From Larix kaempferi (Eukaryota; Streptophyta; Pinopsida; Pinales; Pinaceae), in assembly GCA_027924585.1 (NCBI GenBank), contig BSBM01000486.1, positions 42,712,501-42,776,500 of the forward strand: a stretch of 64,000 nucleotides of DNA, in the 5' to 3' direction. A program made the position numbers and the translations under genes. Positions 12,079 through 22,099 of the stretch are shown one piece after another. The number at the start of each line of letters is the position of its first letter. The first letter of the stretch is position 1. Below the pieces are notes generated by a model that saw nothing but the letters and a program-made list of their open reading frames with translations, searched no databases and had not been told where the DNA came from.

Positions 12079-12588
12079 TCCATATAAATCAGTTAATAAT
12101 TATGGTCTATTCAAAACTGGTAAATCTGAAAGCACAGATGGGGATGTCCATGTTAAGAAGATAGTTTCCAATTCACATATGTACATATCAACCCACCTTA
12201 GGCATGGATAATACAAAAATATATGTATTTCTTTTTTTAAATTGAATTAACCTTGCATATTAATTCCTCCAAAATAAACTAAAATTTAATTCATGGATCT
12301 ATTCCTACTGGGGATTGAACTTGGGTCATTATATCAATTTATCTGTCTTTATATCAACTCATTTATGTTGGATAGTAGAATTCTTGTGAAATAGTGGTCA
12401 CTGACAGTTTTCCAATTTTAAGGATTTGTAATTTTGTAGGTAAATGAGTTGTATGATTAACATGCCAAGTTTCAATCTAAGTACTAATACATTAAGAGGG
12501 ATATTAACCACTCACTGATTTAAAAAACAAAGAATAAATGCATGATCCAATATAATGAGAAAAAAAATTGAACAAAAAAAATTGGCTC
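12079..12588. other. AT-rich spacer between E3 and E2
   Basis: No coding, LTR or RNA-gene signal that I can support. By the E3 target duplication it continues the sequence that ends at 10003. Confidence 0.5.
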
Positions 12589-12593
12589 TTTTT

Positions 12594-13351
12594 TGTAAGA
12601 ATCTGCAAGGGATCTGGCAGCTGTAGCAACTGACAATCAAACTCACAAATATGTTACAAAGAAGAAGAGAAGGATACACTCAATGATCACTCATAAACAC
12701 AGTAGAATAGAACAATATATCAGTATTATACAATGAATAAGAATGTAAGTGAATGAATACAATAGCCATGAAGATGGCATCATATAGGATTCGAATAGGC
12801 CAAGTAGGGAATTCAAATTCCTAACTCAGAGTGTGGCTTGAATGATAGTGGAGTCATCATCTAGTCAATGTATCAGTCATCAATGGTAATAGTTAGTCAA
12901 CTGAGTCTAACTGAGTGAGGTAGGCACTAACTGAATGAAGGAGGCTCGGTGGAGGGCGCATGAGGAGTCTAACTGAGTGAGGTAGGAACTAACTGAATGA
13001 AGGAGGCTCAGTGGAGGGCGCATGAGGAGCTAACTGGAGTCAGAATGGGAAGACTAGTCTCACTAGAGGTCCATCAAAGTGAAACAGTCAGTGGGGAAGT
13101 CAATCTAGCCTTAAATCAAGGAAGAGCTGAGTGATAACTGACTGGTAGGTGAGAAGGGCACCTCACTGGATATGGTAGGTGAGAAAGGTGCACTTTCCAT
13201 GAAGAAGAGGGCCTTTGGTAGGTAGGAGGCCCCATGGGGGCTGTAGACAGGTTGCAGAGAGCTAGAACCAAGCTCTAAGAGCTGGGAGGTTCACCATGAT
13301 GATGACTGGATGCATGCAGAAATGAAAAATGATGGGGAGAATATTCCAACA
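12594..13351 (-). repeat. E2 3' LTR
   Basis: 758 bp, starting TGTAAGAA on the plus strand and ending TTCCAACA. It contains a 62-bp tandem duplication (about 12903-13027) ending in gggcgcatgag, present in shorter second-copy form in the other LTR. Confidence 0.88.
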
Positions 13352-13360
13352 TCCCCCGCA
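13352..13360 (-). other. E2 polypurine tract
   Basis: Minus-strand TGCGGGGGA immediately before the LTR start TGTTGGAA. Confidence 0.6.
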
Positions 13361-13849
13361 AGCTATACCATGAGAAAATAACTAAAGAAAAGGGCCCTGG
13401 GGACGAAGACCCAAAGGTCACCCTGAAAAAAAACAATATAGGGCCCTGGTTATTGAGACCAAAGGTCACCCCATACAAGACATCTAAAATAAACTAAGTG
13501 AGGAAAGAGGGAAAACCTAGTGGGAAGAAAGCCCTCCCTCAAAATAGACTGAAGGATGCCAGGGAAGCATACAATCTCTCACCCCTAAGGATGTAAGTGT
13601 CCTCCTTTCTCAAAGAGGGATCTATACATCCGAAATGGATCAGGAATTTCACAAGGATGAATCCTACATGTGAAAATTATGATATGGAAGATCGGGAAGC
13701 AGTGGTTGCCCATCGAAGAAGAAGATCAGTAAAGAAGGAAGAGTGAAACCTCCCATGCCGAGACTCTGATCTGGCTGATGTGAAAGTAGTGAATGCCCGC
13801 TAAAGAAGAGTAGGAAAAATATGTGAGAGATCTTCAGGTTCTTGTGGAT

Positions 13850-14761
13850 CTATATCTCCCATTCGCTCATCTCCTTCATTAGTTGCCCAGGTTCTTGTGG
13901 ATCTGGATCTAGCATTCCCTCATCTTTGTCTGCAATATCATGTGGAGATGTATCATCACATCCAATCCCTGAATCTGAAATATCAAGTGGAGGAGCAAGT
14001 AAAATTGGCTCATCCTCACATGCAAACTTTGAATATGATATCTCATGAGGAGAAGTAAGTAAAACTGGCTCATCTTCATCATCACTCGGAGGAGGAACAT
14101 ATCCAAAAACATTAATGCCATGAATCTTTTCCAATACATGTATGAGGTCTTCATTAAGATCAGATGAGAAATGGAGGTCCATAGGAGATGGACCAATAGG
14201 TGCTAGATCTTCAGGTTCTTGTGGATATGGATCCAACATTCGCATGTCATGAGTAGAAGAGTGAAGGGCAGACTCCTTTGATAAAGGTAAGAAGTGTGAA
14301 AACTCATAGAGTTTTGTCTTTTGATTTGCAAATCCTTTTGCAATGACTTCCCCTGAAATCATGTGTTGTACTTCAACCTCATATGGAGTAAAGATCACTC
14401 TTTTGGGATCTCCAATATGAGTTAGTTGAAATAATGAAAGAACATTTGTTGCAAGAGAAGGAACATAGAGCACATCAAAAAAGTGACCATGATCAACATC
14501 AATTCTTCCTATCCCTTGAGATATGACAACTGAATTATTGCCCAAACTAATGGAATGACCAGTAGAGCTTTTGAGACTAGAGAAGATATCTTTTGAGCAA
14601 GCCATATGGAAAGATGCTCCTGAATCTATGACAAGAGAAGAACTAGTTGATGTAATTGTTGTGAGAGCATGACAATTTTCTTTTCCTTTGGATCTAGAAG
14701 ATTCAATATCAGGATCCTTCTTCCTTGCACATTTTGGTACAGGAAGGTTGTTTGGCTTCAA
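13850..14761 (-). pseudogene. E2 protease with acidic repeat tail
   Basis: 303 open codons. Residues 1-40 are a basic linker. The retropepsin motif VIDSGASFHMA lies at about residues 44-54 and the second protease motif VLYVPSLATNVLSL at about 96-109. Tail homology to E1 (KGFANQKTKLYEFSHF) is at about 142-157. In Copia elements the integrase would follow here; instead there is a Pro/Asp-rich tail with near-repeats (MLDPYPQEP and MLDPDPQEP; DEDEPVLLTSPHEIS and CEDEPILLAPPLDIS). It is out of frame with the Gag, which ends nearby, so a frameshift separates them. The tail could be a remodelled hinge between the lost integrase and RT. Its function is unknown. Confidence 0.75.
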
Positions 14762-15563
14762 GTAATTTAGCCATCAAATTAATGGCCTTTCGCATGCAAG
14801 CACTCTTAGGATGAGGCCCTCTATGATAGTATGTGCACTCTGTCTTTCCCTTTTTAGAATGTTTGGCCTTCTTAGAGTACGAAGCTCTAGCTGACTGGTT
14901 TGTAGGCCTTGTATCACCAGGAATCTCTAGCTTTCCTATATCATTCGCTCTCTTTGCAACTGTAAGGGCTGAATCCAATTTGGGTATGATCATTCCCATT
15001 GAAATCAACTTCTCTTCCTCTTGGGTAAGAGTTTGTGTGAAATCATCAAATGAGGGAAACTTCCATCTTGGAATGGAAAACCTAGCTAACTAGAAAGTAG
15101 AGACAAAAAATGAGAAATTTCCCCCCAACTTTGAGAGAATGGTAAGTATAAGCTGCTTATATTCCTTCACTATCTCATATCTTTTCAACTGTGATATCAA
15201 GCTTTTGAACTTGGTGAGAAAGGCATTGATAGAATCGAAGCTGCTAGGACTCAAACATATGAGCTCATTTTCCAATTTGTGTGCTTCCATATCATCTTTG
15301 GGTCCATAGAGAGATTCGAGATTGTCCCACACCTCTTTCGGAGATGTAAGATTGATGACATGAAAGTGTAGTTCATCAGAAATTGAGAGAAGGAGGAGAC
15401 CAATTGCTTCATAAAGACGATCCAAGTACTTGGAATTTTCAATTGCACTGAGAGGTTCTACCATCGTTCCGTTGACTATTTGGGTGAAGCTCTTGGACTT
15501 CATGAAGAGAGCCATCTTGGATTTCCACTCAACATAGTTGGAAGATGTAAGATTTAGATCCAT
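14709..15563 (-). pseudogene. E2 Gag (UBN2-type)
   Basis: Copia Gag, likely starting at the ATG at 15563 (MDLNLTSSNYVEWKSKMALF). UBN2 signatures include PKEVWDNLESLYG and SINAFLTKFKSLISQLKRY. One stop at 15091-15093 separates it from the continuation (FSIPRWKFPSFDDFTQTLT). A knuckle relic CTYYHRGPHPKSAC has Tyr at the second Cys position. The ORF runs out at 14709, overlapping the protease frame by about 50 bases, which marks a frameshift. A working Gag would form the particle. Confidence 0.8.
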
Positions 15564-15857
15564 CTGAACATAGAAAGTTGAATAGTTGAAGAATATTCCG
15601 AACAGGTGAATAAACCTGCAAAACAATAAAAGAAGTGCCGATGGAGAATGCTACACTTCGATTGAAAACTACCTTAAGGACACTTGGCACATGGACTAAG
15701 TCCTTCACACCTGGATAGACCTCACTGGATTTCTCCAATGAAAACAAGTAATAGAACCAGGAATTGCTGTGGAAACTCAGAGGCTTCTGGTGCACAAGTG
15801 AAAGATAGCTGCTCAAAGAAATGTTGCAACTGCTGCAATTCGAATAGCTGCTTCCTT

Positions 15858-15868
15858 CTATGATACCA
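15858..15868 (-). other. E2 primer binding site
   Basis: Minus-strand TGGTATCATAG immediately after the 5' LTR resembles the Met-tRNA site TGGTATCAGAG with one change. Confidence 0.65.
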
Positions 15869-16620
15869 TGTAAGAATTTGCAAGGGATCTGACAGCTGTA
15901 GCAACTCACAATCAAACTCACAAATATGTTGCAAAGAAGAAGAGAAGGAGACACTCAATGATCACTCATAAACACAGTAGAATAGAACAATATCTCAGTA
16001 TTATACAATGAATAAGAATGTAAGTGAATGAATACAATATCCATGAAGATGGCATCATATAGGATTCAAATAGGCCAAGTAGGGCATTCTAATTCCTAAC
16101 TCAAAGTGTGGCTTGAATGATAATGGAGTCATCATCTAGTCAATGTATCAGTCATCAATGGTAACAGTCAGTCATCTGAGTCTAACTGAGTGAGGTAGGC
16201 ACTAACTGAATGAAGAAGGCTCAGTGGAGGGCGCATGAGGAGTCTAATTGAGAGGCACTAAATGAATGAAGGAGGCTTAGTGGAGGGCGCATGAGGAGCT
16301 AACTCAAGTCAGAATGGGAAGACTAGTCTCATTGGAGGTCCATCGGAGTGAAACAGTTAGTGGGGGAGTCAATCTAGCCTTAAATCAAGGAACAAATGAG
16401 TGATAACTGACTGGTGGGTGAGAAGGGCGCCTAACTGGCTGTGGTAGATGAGAAAGGCTCACTTTCCATGAAGAAGGTCTCCTTTGGTAGGTAGGAGGCC
16501 CCTTGGGGGCTGTAGACAAGCTGCGGAGAGCTAGAACCAAGCTCTAGGAGCTGGGAGGTTCACCATGATGATGACTGGATGCATGCAAAACTTAAAAATG
16601 ATGGGGAGAATATTCCAACA
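15869..16620 (-). repeat. E2 5' LTR
   Basis: 752 bp, the partner of 12594-13351. The second copy of the 62-bp unit has a 9-bp deletion here. Confidence 0.88.
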
Positions 16621-16625
16621 TTTTT

Positions 16626-17006
16626 ACCTCTTGGTAGGCCTTGCCATATTCATAGAAATATTACCTACACCCATGGACTTAACTTCATCCGAAATGGCCT
16701 TAGAAGATGAAGGGATGACAATCTAATCCATCTTCTCATACCAAGGCGAATGGATCATAGGAGAACTCCCACTAATCAGTTTATGCCTCTTGATATTATA
16801 ATTATTCTTCAAATTATCCACATTGTTCTTACATTATTTGATGCTCTTCATCAAATTCCACCTCTCGCATCACTCACTAATTATACATGCCACCTCCTAT
16901 CATTCCTAACTACACAAATTCCCTCTATTTTGCTTAATGTAGTTCTCAATATATGCATCTAATGGCAATGTTGCTCCAGTCTTCGTGATCCTTCTTATAA
17001 TCTCCT
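16626..17006 (-). other. Degenerate coding-like spacer, continues at 21275-21359
   Basis: Host sequence of the E2 and E4 insertions. Minus-strand frames give short coding-like runs (for example TGATLPLDAYIENYIKQNRG and DEVKSMGVGNISMNMARPTK) broken by stops. I do not recognise a family. With E4 removed it joins 21275-21359, which also reads as coding-like (GLMQGIEQQWYLLQQETQKW). It may be a relic of an older transposon. Confidence 0.35.
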
Positions 17007-17379
17007 TATGAGGAACCTGCAACAATTAATTGATGAAATATACGATATATCAGATCACATAATATTTTTATTGATCGCGGGCCACTTCGAGGGGGAAACC
17101 TCCTTTGAGAAAGCTAAATACAAATAACTTCACAGTCCTTCATTGGCCTCAACACACACTTATATACTAACTCTATGCCCAATACTATGGGTGAATACCA
17201 TGGAACATATATTACTACAGGACGACTTACAAAGCATATGCGTCCAATACTATGGGTCAATGCCATGGGCTAATACAAACTATGGATCAACAAATACTAC
17301 GGGACGACTTTCAAAGCATATGTGTCCAACAACAATAAACTAACAAAGTAAAGAGAAGGGTTGACACAGGTTCCTAACG
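17007..17379 (-). repeat. E4 3' LTR
   Basis: 373 bp. The terminal CA of the plus-strand end has become CG. It contains two near-copies of a roughly 90-bp unit centred on caatactatgggtcaat. Confidence 0.85.
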
Positions 17380-18320
17380 TCCCCTCTCCCTTAGAAAAAG
17401 ATTTGTCCTCAAATATTTAGATGTGGAAATTGATGTGGAATCTGAAGGAGTGGTGCCCCTGTAGCATCCTCTGGTTGCATTCCGTGGCACTGAATTAATA
17501 CCTCTGTGATAGATTGAGAGAGAAGCTAACGCCTTTTGAGTTTCAGGGAGGATTGCTTGAAAGGTTGCATGAAGAAGAACCATATCAACTGCTTGAAATG
17601 TGCACTCAGAACGGTGTTGATCGGCTTGTTGTTTCATTTGAATTCTTTCCATGTGAATATTATCCTACAAAATGAGAAGAATCTGATCGCGGTTTCGAAG
17701 AACCGAGTAAATTGCCTGAACTGGTGAATTGCTGAGGGTGTATGGAAGAAGAACTGGCGGTGCCTGAGCATAGATTGCTTCATATGGAGTCATTTTAGAT
17801 GTGGTATTGTACCATCGGATCCCTTCAAGGAAATCCATAGAAATATCTGTCCAAATCTGTGTAGGGATGGGAAAGGTTTCGAGCAATCCCATAAGGAATG
17901 TCGTTTCACCCTTGTTGACCTGGAAAGTATCACATTCAACCACCATCTATTGAATTGTCATTTTCAATCTTTGCCAAAAGAAGTTACACTGTTCCCGGTC
18001 ATATGTTTTGAGGAGCCCAGAGTGCCCTGTCGATGGAGAAGCATGGAGTTCATAGAATTCATAGCCCTGTTGAACAGATTGCAACCAATTTGGAACAAGC
18101 ATAGAAATAGCTAAAAGAGAAACTGTGTCATCAAATGTGCGATAAGGAGCATCCGACACCAGATTGTCCTTACCCGTCTTGTAAGTGATCTCATAGGCAT
18201 AACCCATGAGTTGGATAACCCATTTTAGTTGTGCTGGGGAGGAGACTCATTGTTCCAGGAAAATTTTCAGACTCTAGTGATCAGTCTTGATGCAGAAATA
18301 ATAGGTATGGCTGCCACTTC
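17374..18320 (-). pseudogene. E4 RNase H end and integrase with deleted core
   Basis: After EKEMMAILHAV the frame gives an RNase H end (MGYAYEITYKTGKDNLVSDA), then the INT zinc region (HASPSTGHSGLLKTYDREQC) and PIPTQIWTDISMDFLEG with the first catalytic Asp. This jumps directly to RWYNTTSKMTPYEAIYAQAP, so the two other catalytic residues are missing. The C-terminal run at 17374-17652 ends TSKYLRTNLFLRERGR next to the LTR. No chromodomain is visible. Confidence 0.7.
17380..17391 (-). other. E4 polypurine tract
   Basis: Minus-strand AAGGGAGAGGGGA adjoins the mutated LTR start. Confidence 0.6.
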
Positions 18321-18950
18321 TATACTGCATGCAAAATAGCCATCATTTCCTTCTCAGATGTAGAGGCAGCTAAATTCATATCGGAAAGGTCTCTTGAAGG
18401 TGAAAATCCCACTGGTTCAACAAAGACACCTGCATATCTATCTAAGGGATTAGTGGAGACCAGTGATGGGTGCATATGAATGGAATGGAGCTGAGCGATG
18501 ACACCATGTGAATTCTTCTTAAGGATCTTTTCCAGGAGATGTGAACTGATGATGCAACGAGACCCTGGTTTCAAGCCTGTAAATGTGTGTATTTTCCCAT
18601 TCACTAAAAAATGCATCCAAAGTTCAGCAAAATCCCATAAGATGGGGTCAAGTGTGCGTAACCATTGAGCGCCCAAAACCACATCACATCCACCTAAGGA
18701 CAAGGAAAACATGTCAGAGCGCTGGTTATAATATTCCATAGAGATACGCACATTGCGACACTTCCCATTACAAGTTAAGGTGTCGCCATTGACAATCATG
18801 ACTTCAAGGTTGGAGCAAGGATGGACAAAACAATCAGCCTGTTTGGCGATCCGAGAGTCAATGAAGTTATGAGTGCTACCAGAACCAATGAGTATTGTAA
18901 GAGGGAGCTTCTTGAGTAACCCTTGACCCGCATTGTTTATGGGGTGGTGA
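18320..18950 (-). pseudogene. E4 retropepsin fused to RNase H fragment
   Basis: The protease C-terminal half shows LSLGGCDVVLGAQWLRTLDP, the typical Ty3 motif, and continues to FVEPVGFSPSRDLSDM, the linker that opens the RT. Within a few residues the protein becomes TSEKEMMAILHAV, part of the RNase H. The entire RT palm, including the YxDD box, is therefore deleted with the frame kept. The upstream active-site part is weak (near 18850-18910: SGSTHNFIDSR-like in a broken frame). Confidence 0.7.
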
Positions 18951-19014
18951 CTCCGGCTAAAGCATGGAGAGATATCTTTGGGTGGTCGTTCGGAGATGGA
19001 GGGTCAACAAGAGG

Positions 19015-19935
19015 CTATTGAATGTCGACCTGATTATCCAGTGTAGTTGGAGCTTCTTCACTAAGTTCAGAGGCAGGCGGAGAATCCACATCCAAGAGAT
19101 AGATCTTTTTCTCAACACATCTATGTCCCTGAGTGAATTTCTCATCACAATTATAACAAAACCCTTTTTCTCTACATGCCCGCATCTTTGCTTCAGACAA
19201 ATGCTTGATAGGAATTGCGCGAGGAGCTAGTGTGATGGGAGGTCATTGGGAAACCATATTTTTGAATGGAACAAAAGTGGATTTGGAGCATTGTTTGGCT
19301 ATGATCTCGTCCTCCGCCAACTTATCCAACCCTAGGACTTTCATCATTGTGTTGGGACAAAACATTTTAACCTCTGAGCGGATTTCATCCTTAAGACCAC
19401 TGATAAAACAACTCTTGTAGAATTCATCAAACAATCCTTCTATGTGATTGGCGAGTTTCTCAAGTTCTGTCTGATACTCCCTCATAGTTCCAATTTGGTG
19501 AAGTTTAGTGAGTGCTCCTGTGAAGTCATCAAAAGCATTAGGACCAAATTGTTGCAAAAGGAGTTGGCAAAAATCTATCCATTTTGGCCTGTCATGAGCC
19601 TTGATGTACCAACGGTATCATTGAAAGGATTCCCGTTCCAAATGAAAGGATGCAAGTGGAACTTTGTAGACATCAAAAGTATTATGCAGACTAAAATATT
19701 GTTCTACCCGGTATATCCATCTAGTCGGATCATTACCATTGAAGTGAGTTAAATCAAGTTCCGGCCCACGAAAATTGCTGGAAGAAGACAACCCAATGTC
19801 TAGCTCTCGTTTATTGTTCATGGTTGAATGTTGAAGATGAAGGTTGAGAAATTTTTCATCCAAATCTTGGAGTTTGGTTTTGAGGGCTGCAAGTTCTTCA
19901 TCCATGATTTGTGGTCCTGTGCGGGTGACAACCAT
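19015..19935 (-). pseudogene. E4 Gag with zinc knuckle
   Basis: Start at the ATG at 19935 (MVVTRTGPQIMDEELAALKT). A predicted coiled-coil N-terminus is followed by the retrotransposon Gag motif FNGNDPTRWIYRVEQYFSLH. A break near 19610 leads to 19243-19557 (FGPNAFDDFTGALTKLHQIG, HIEGLFDEFYKSCFISGL). A knuckle GFCYNCDEKFTQGHRC sits near 19150. Three blocks lie in different frames. The layout is standard for plant Ty3 Gag. Confidence 0.75.
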
Positions 19936-19983
19936 AACCAGGAGTTTTTTTTTTTTTTTGAATGGGTAGAAAAACAAAAGCAA

Positions 19984-20887
19984 AATCTTATTTAGTAAGG
20001 GAAAATTTGGATTTGGGAAAAACTCTGATGGGTAATTGGGGTTTGACTAGGTTTTGGACACTTTCTAATGGATAGGGAAGCAGAAAATGGGGATTTCAGA
20101 AGCAGGGTGAAATAATGAGAAAATGTTTAAGAGAGGGACAAAGAAGCATAAATTGGAAATGAACAATGTGGAAAAATTTGAAGGCGATTGGGTGAAAATC
20201 GAAGAATTTATGGCAAGCCCTAAAAATAGACAAATGTGGGATTTCTAGCTTTGGGAAGTGGAATTTGGGATAGGGTCCTCAGGAATGAAATATGTAGAAT
20301 GGTATTTCAGGGGTGTCAGTGAAATTTCAAGGGAAGGAAAGGTAAAAAAGGGGAGATATGGCGATTTTTTCTTTCTTTTGAGAATGGATCTTCAACGACA
20401 TGGAAGTGATCGAGAACAGATGGATCTACAATGATGTGGAAGTGATCGGCAACAGTTCTGGACAAAGGTAAGCTATGATTTATCAGCTCAAAATAGATAT
20501 GGACCCCAGGTATGCTCGGCTTCCTAACGGTTCATGGGATTCACTCAGCCACCAATGCTGTCTGAAAACTTGCGTATTGGGGCAGTACCCCTCACTCCAC
20601 AGCTCAGGTAAAAATGATAACCGCTTTGCCACAAACGAAATCTCTTGGTTTACCTCATAGGTGGGAACTAGTCAATCAGGTAGGGGTTGTTTCCCTTTTC
20701 ACTGGCAGGTCCTCTCAATGGGATAGCTACTTCGGGGTTCCTGTGGTACTCCTCACAATGCGTTTTAGGGATTACGCACAAGTACTTCCCACATTTAAGC
20801 GGATAGGGATTATTCCCAGATCCGAACCTGCAACAGATGCGATTTTTTTTTTTTGGCAAAAATTTCACCCAACGAGCCCAAGAAAGT
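19984..20887 (-). other. E4 leader
   Basis: Non-coding region between PBS and Gag; no gene or known RNA element recognised. Short T runs occur at 19945 and 20847. Confidence 0.5.
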
Positions 20888-20899
20888 GCTATAATACCA
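20888..20899 (-). other. E4 primer binding site
   Basis: Minus-strand TGGTATTATAGC, two bases after the LTR, a Met-tRNA-like PBS with two changes from TGGTATCAGAGC. Confidence 0.6.
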
Positions 20900-20901
20900 A
20901 A

Positions 20902-21274
20902 TGTGAGGAACCTACAACAATTAATTGATGAAATACATGATATATCAGATCACATAATATTTTTATTGATCGCGGGCCACTTAGAGGGGGAAACCTCCTT
21001 TGAGCAAGCTCAATACAAATAACTTCACTGTCCTTCATTGGCCTCAACACGCACTTATATACTAACTCTATGCCCAATACTATGGGTCAATACCATGGAA
21101 CATATAATACTACGAGATGACTTACAAATCATATGCGTCCAATACTATGGGTCAATACCATGGGCTAATACAAACTATGGGTCAACAAATACTACGGGAC
21201 GACTTACAAATCATATGCGTCCAACAACAATATACTAACACAGTAAAGAGAAGGGTTGAAACGGGTTCCTAACA
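20902..21274 (-). repeat. E4 5' LTR
   Basis: 373 bp, the partner of 17007-17379, with intact TG...CA ends. Confidence 0.85.
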
Positions 21275-21359
21275 CCCCTCCTCCACTTTTGGGTTTCTTG
21301 TTGTAATAAGTACCATTGTTGCTCAATTCCTTGCATGAGTCCTTCAACTTCCCCTTTTA

Positions 21360-21667
21360 TGCACCAAATTCCCAAAATACCATAAAATTTAGAAAGAGAG
21401 AGTAACCCAATGCCTTGAGAATGAAATACAAAGATGAATAAGACTCTTTAAGGGAGAAAATTCCTTTTACAATGTATCAAATGCACAAGACGATATGTTA
21501 TCATATCCAAAACTAGGACTCCTATGTATATACATAGGAGACAAAGGGTAAAATCTCAATTAAGGTCTTATCCAACCACACAATTACAATTGAGGTCATA
21601 AGCGACCATTAAAGACAATACTAATATAGTAATAGGAATGTAATGTCATAATATATAGGAATTAACA
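21360..21667 (-). repeat. E5 3' LTR
   Basis: About 308 bp between TGCACCAAATTCC and GGAATTAACA (plus strand), imperfect inverted ends. The right boundary is fixed by the purine tract; the left is inferred, because the second LTR is outside the window. Confidence 0.6.
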
Positions 21668-21680
21668 TGCCCCTCCCCTT
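21668..21680 (-). other. E5 polypurine tract
   Basis: Minus-strand AAGGGGAGGGGCA directly before TGTTAATTCC. Confidence 0.65.
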
Positions 21681-22099
21681 CAAAAAGTGTTTTCCTCAAC
21701 ACTTGATTAAATATGGATGTTTGTGCATGAAGAACCCATCTTCCCATTTCACATCTTCTATTGGCGAGTTCTTCCACTTGATGAGGTACTCATCAATTGC
21801 TTGATTTCCTAGTTGCTTGATCCGTGTTTCAATTATAGTTTAAGTAACTAATATGATTTCTCCTTCTTGTTTAATCTATGGTAAAGTAGTTTGAATTTGG
21901 ATCTTGTTATTAATTACCTTTTTTAGGAAATAAACATGGAGAATTGGATGTACACGTGAATATGGGGGTAACTTCAATTTGTAATCCATAGTTTCATTAT
22001 TCTACAACACCTTATAGGGACAATATTACTTGGGTGCTAATTTATTATCCTTCTTTTGTTCCTTGAGGGACATTTGTTTGTATGGTTGTAGCCTCAAAA
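21681..22099 (-). pseudogene. E5 integrase C-terminus with chromodomain
   Basis: The minus-strand run begins LRLQPYKQTSLKEQKKDNKL at the G insertion point and continues KLAPKYYCPYKVL. It ends in a chromodomain-like block, EYLIKWKNSPIEDVKWED (about 21740-21800). Chromodomains of this class guide integration toward marked chromatin. Several in-frame stops are present. The first codons continue the frame that ends DWVF at 55182 on the far side of G. Confidence 0.75.

Larger units (their letters stand above)
12594..16620 (-). mobile_element. E2, gag-pro Copia-like LTR element
   Basis: LTRs 12594-13351 and 15869-16620 with a perfect target duplication ttttt (12589-12593 and 16621-16625). Minus orientation: PBS at 15858-15868, purine tract at 13352-13360. 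The 2.5-kb interior codes only for Gag and protease fused to an acidic repeat tail; no integrase, RT or RNase H sequence is present. The protease-tail ORF is still open for 303 codons. It would depend on enzymes from another element. Confidence 0.88.
17007..21274 (-). mobile_element. E4, Ty3/gypsy element with deleted RT and INT core
   Basis: LTRs of 373 bp each (17007-17379 and 20902-21274) with imperfect inverted ends TGTKAGGAACC. Minus orientation: PBS 20888-20899, purine tract 17380-17391. Flanks ctcct and cccct match 4 of 5, so a target duplication with one mutation is likely. The interior keeps Gag, zinc knuckle, protease, the end of RNase H, the INT zinc region and the INT C-terminus. 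The RT and the INT catalytic core are cut out. Confidence 0.85.

Noticed and set aside
12300-12340. tRNA-like B box (minus GTTCAATCCCC) suggesting a SINE
   Set aside because: No convincing A box at the right spacing, no tail and no target duplication.
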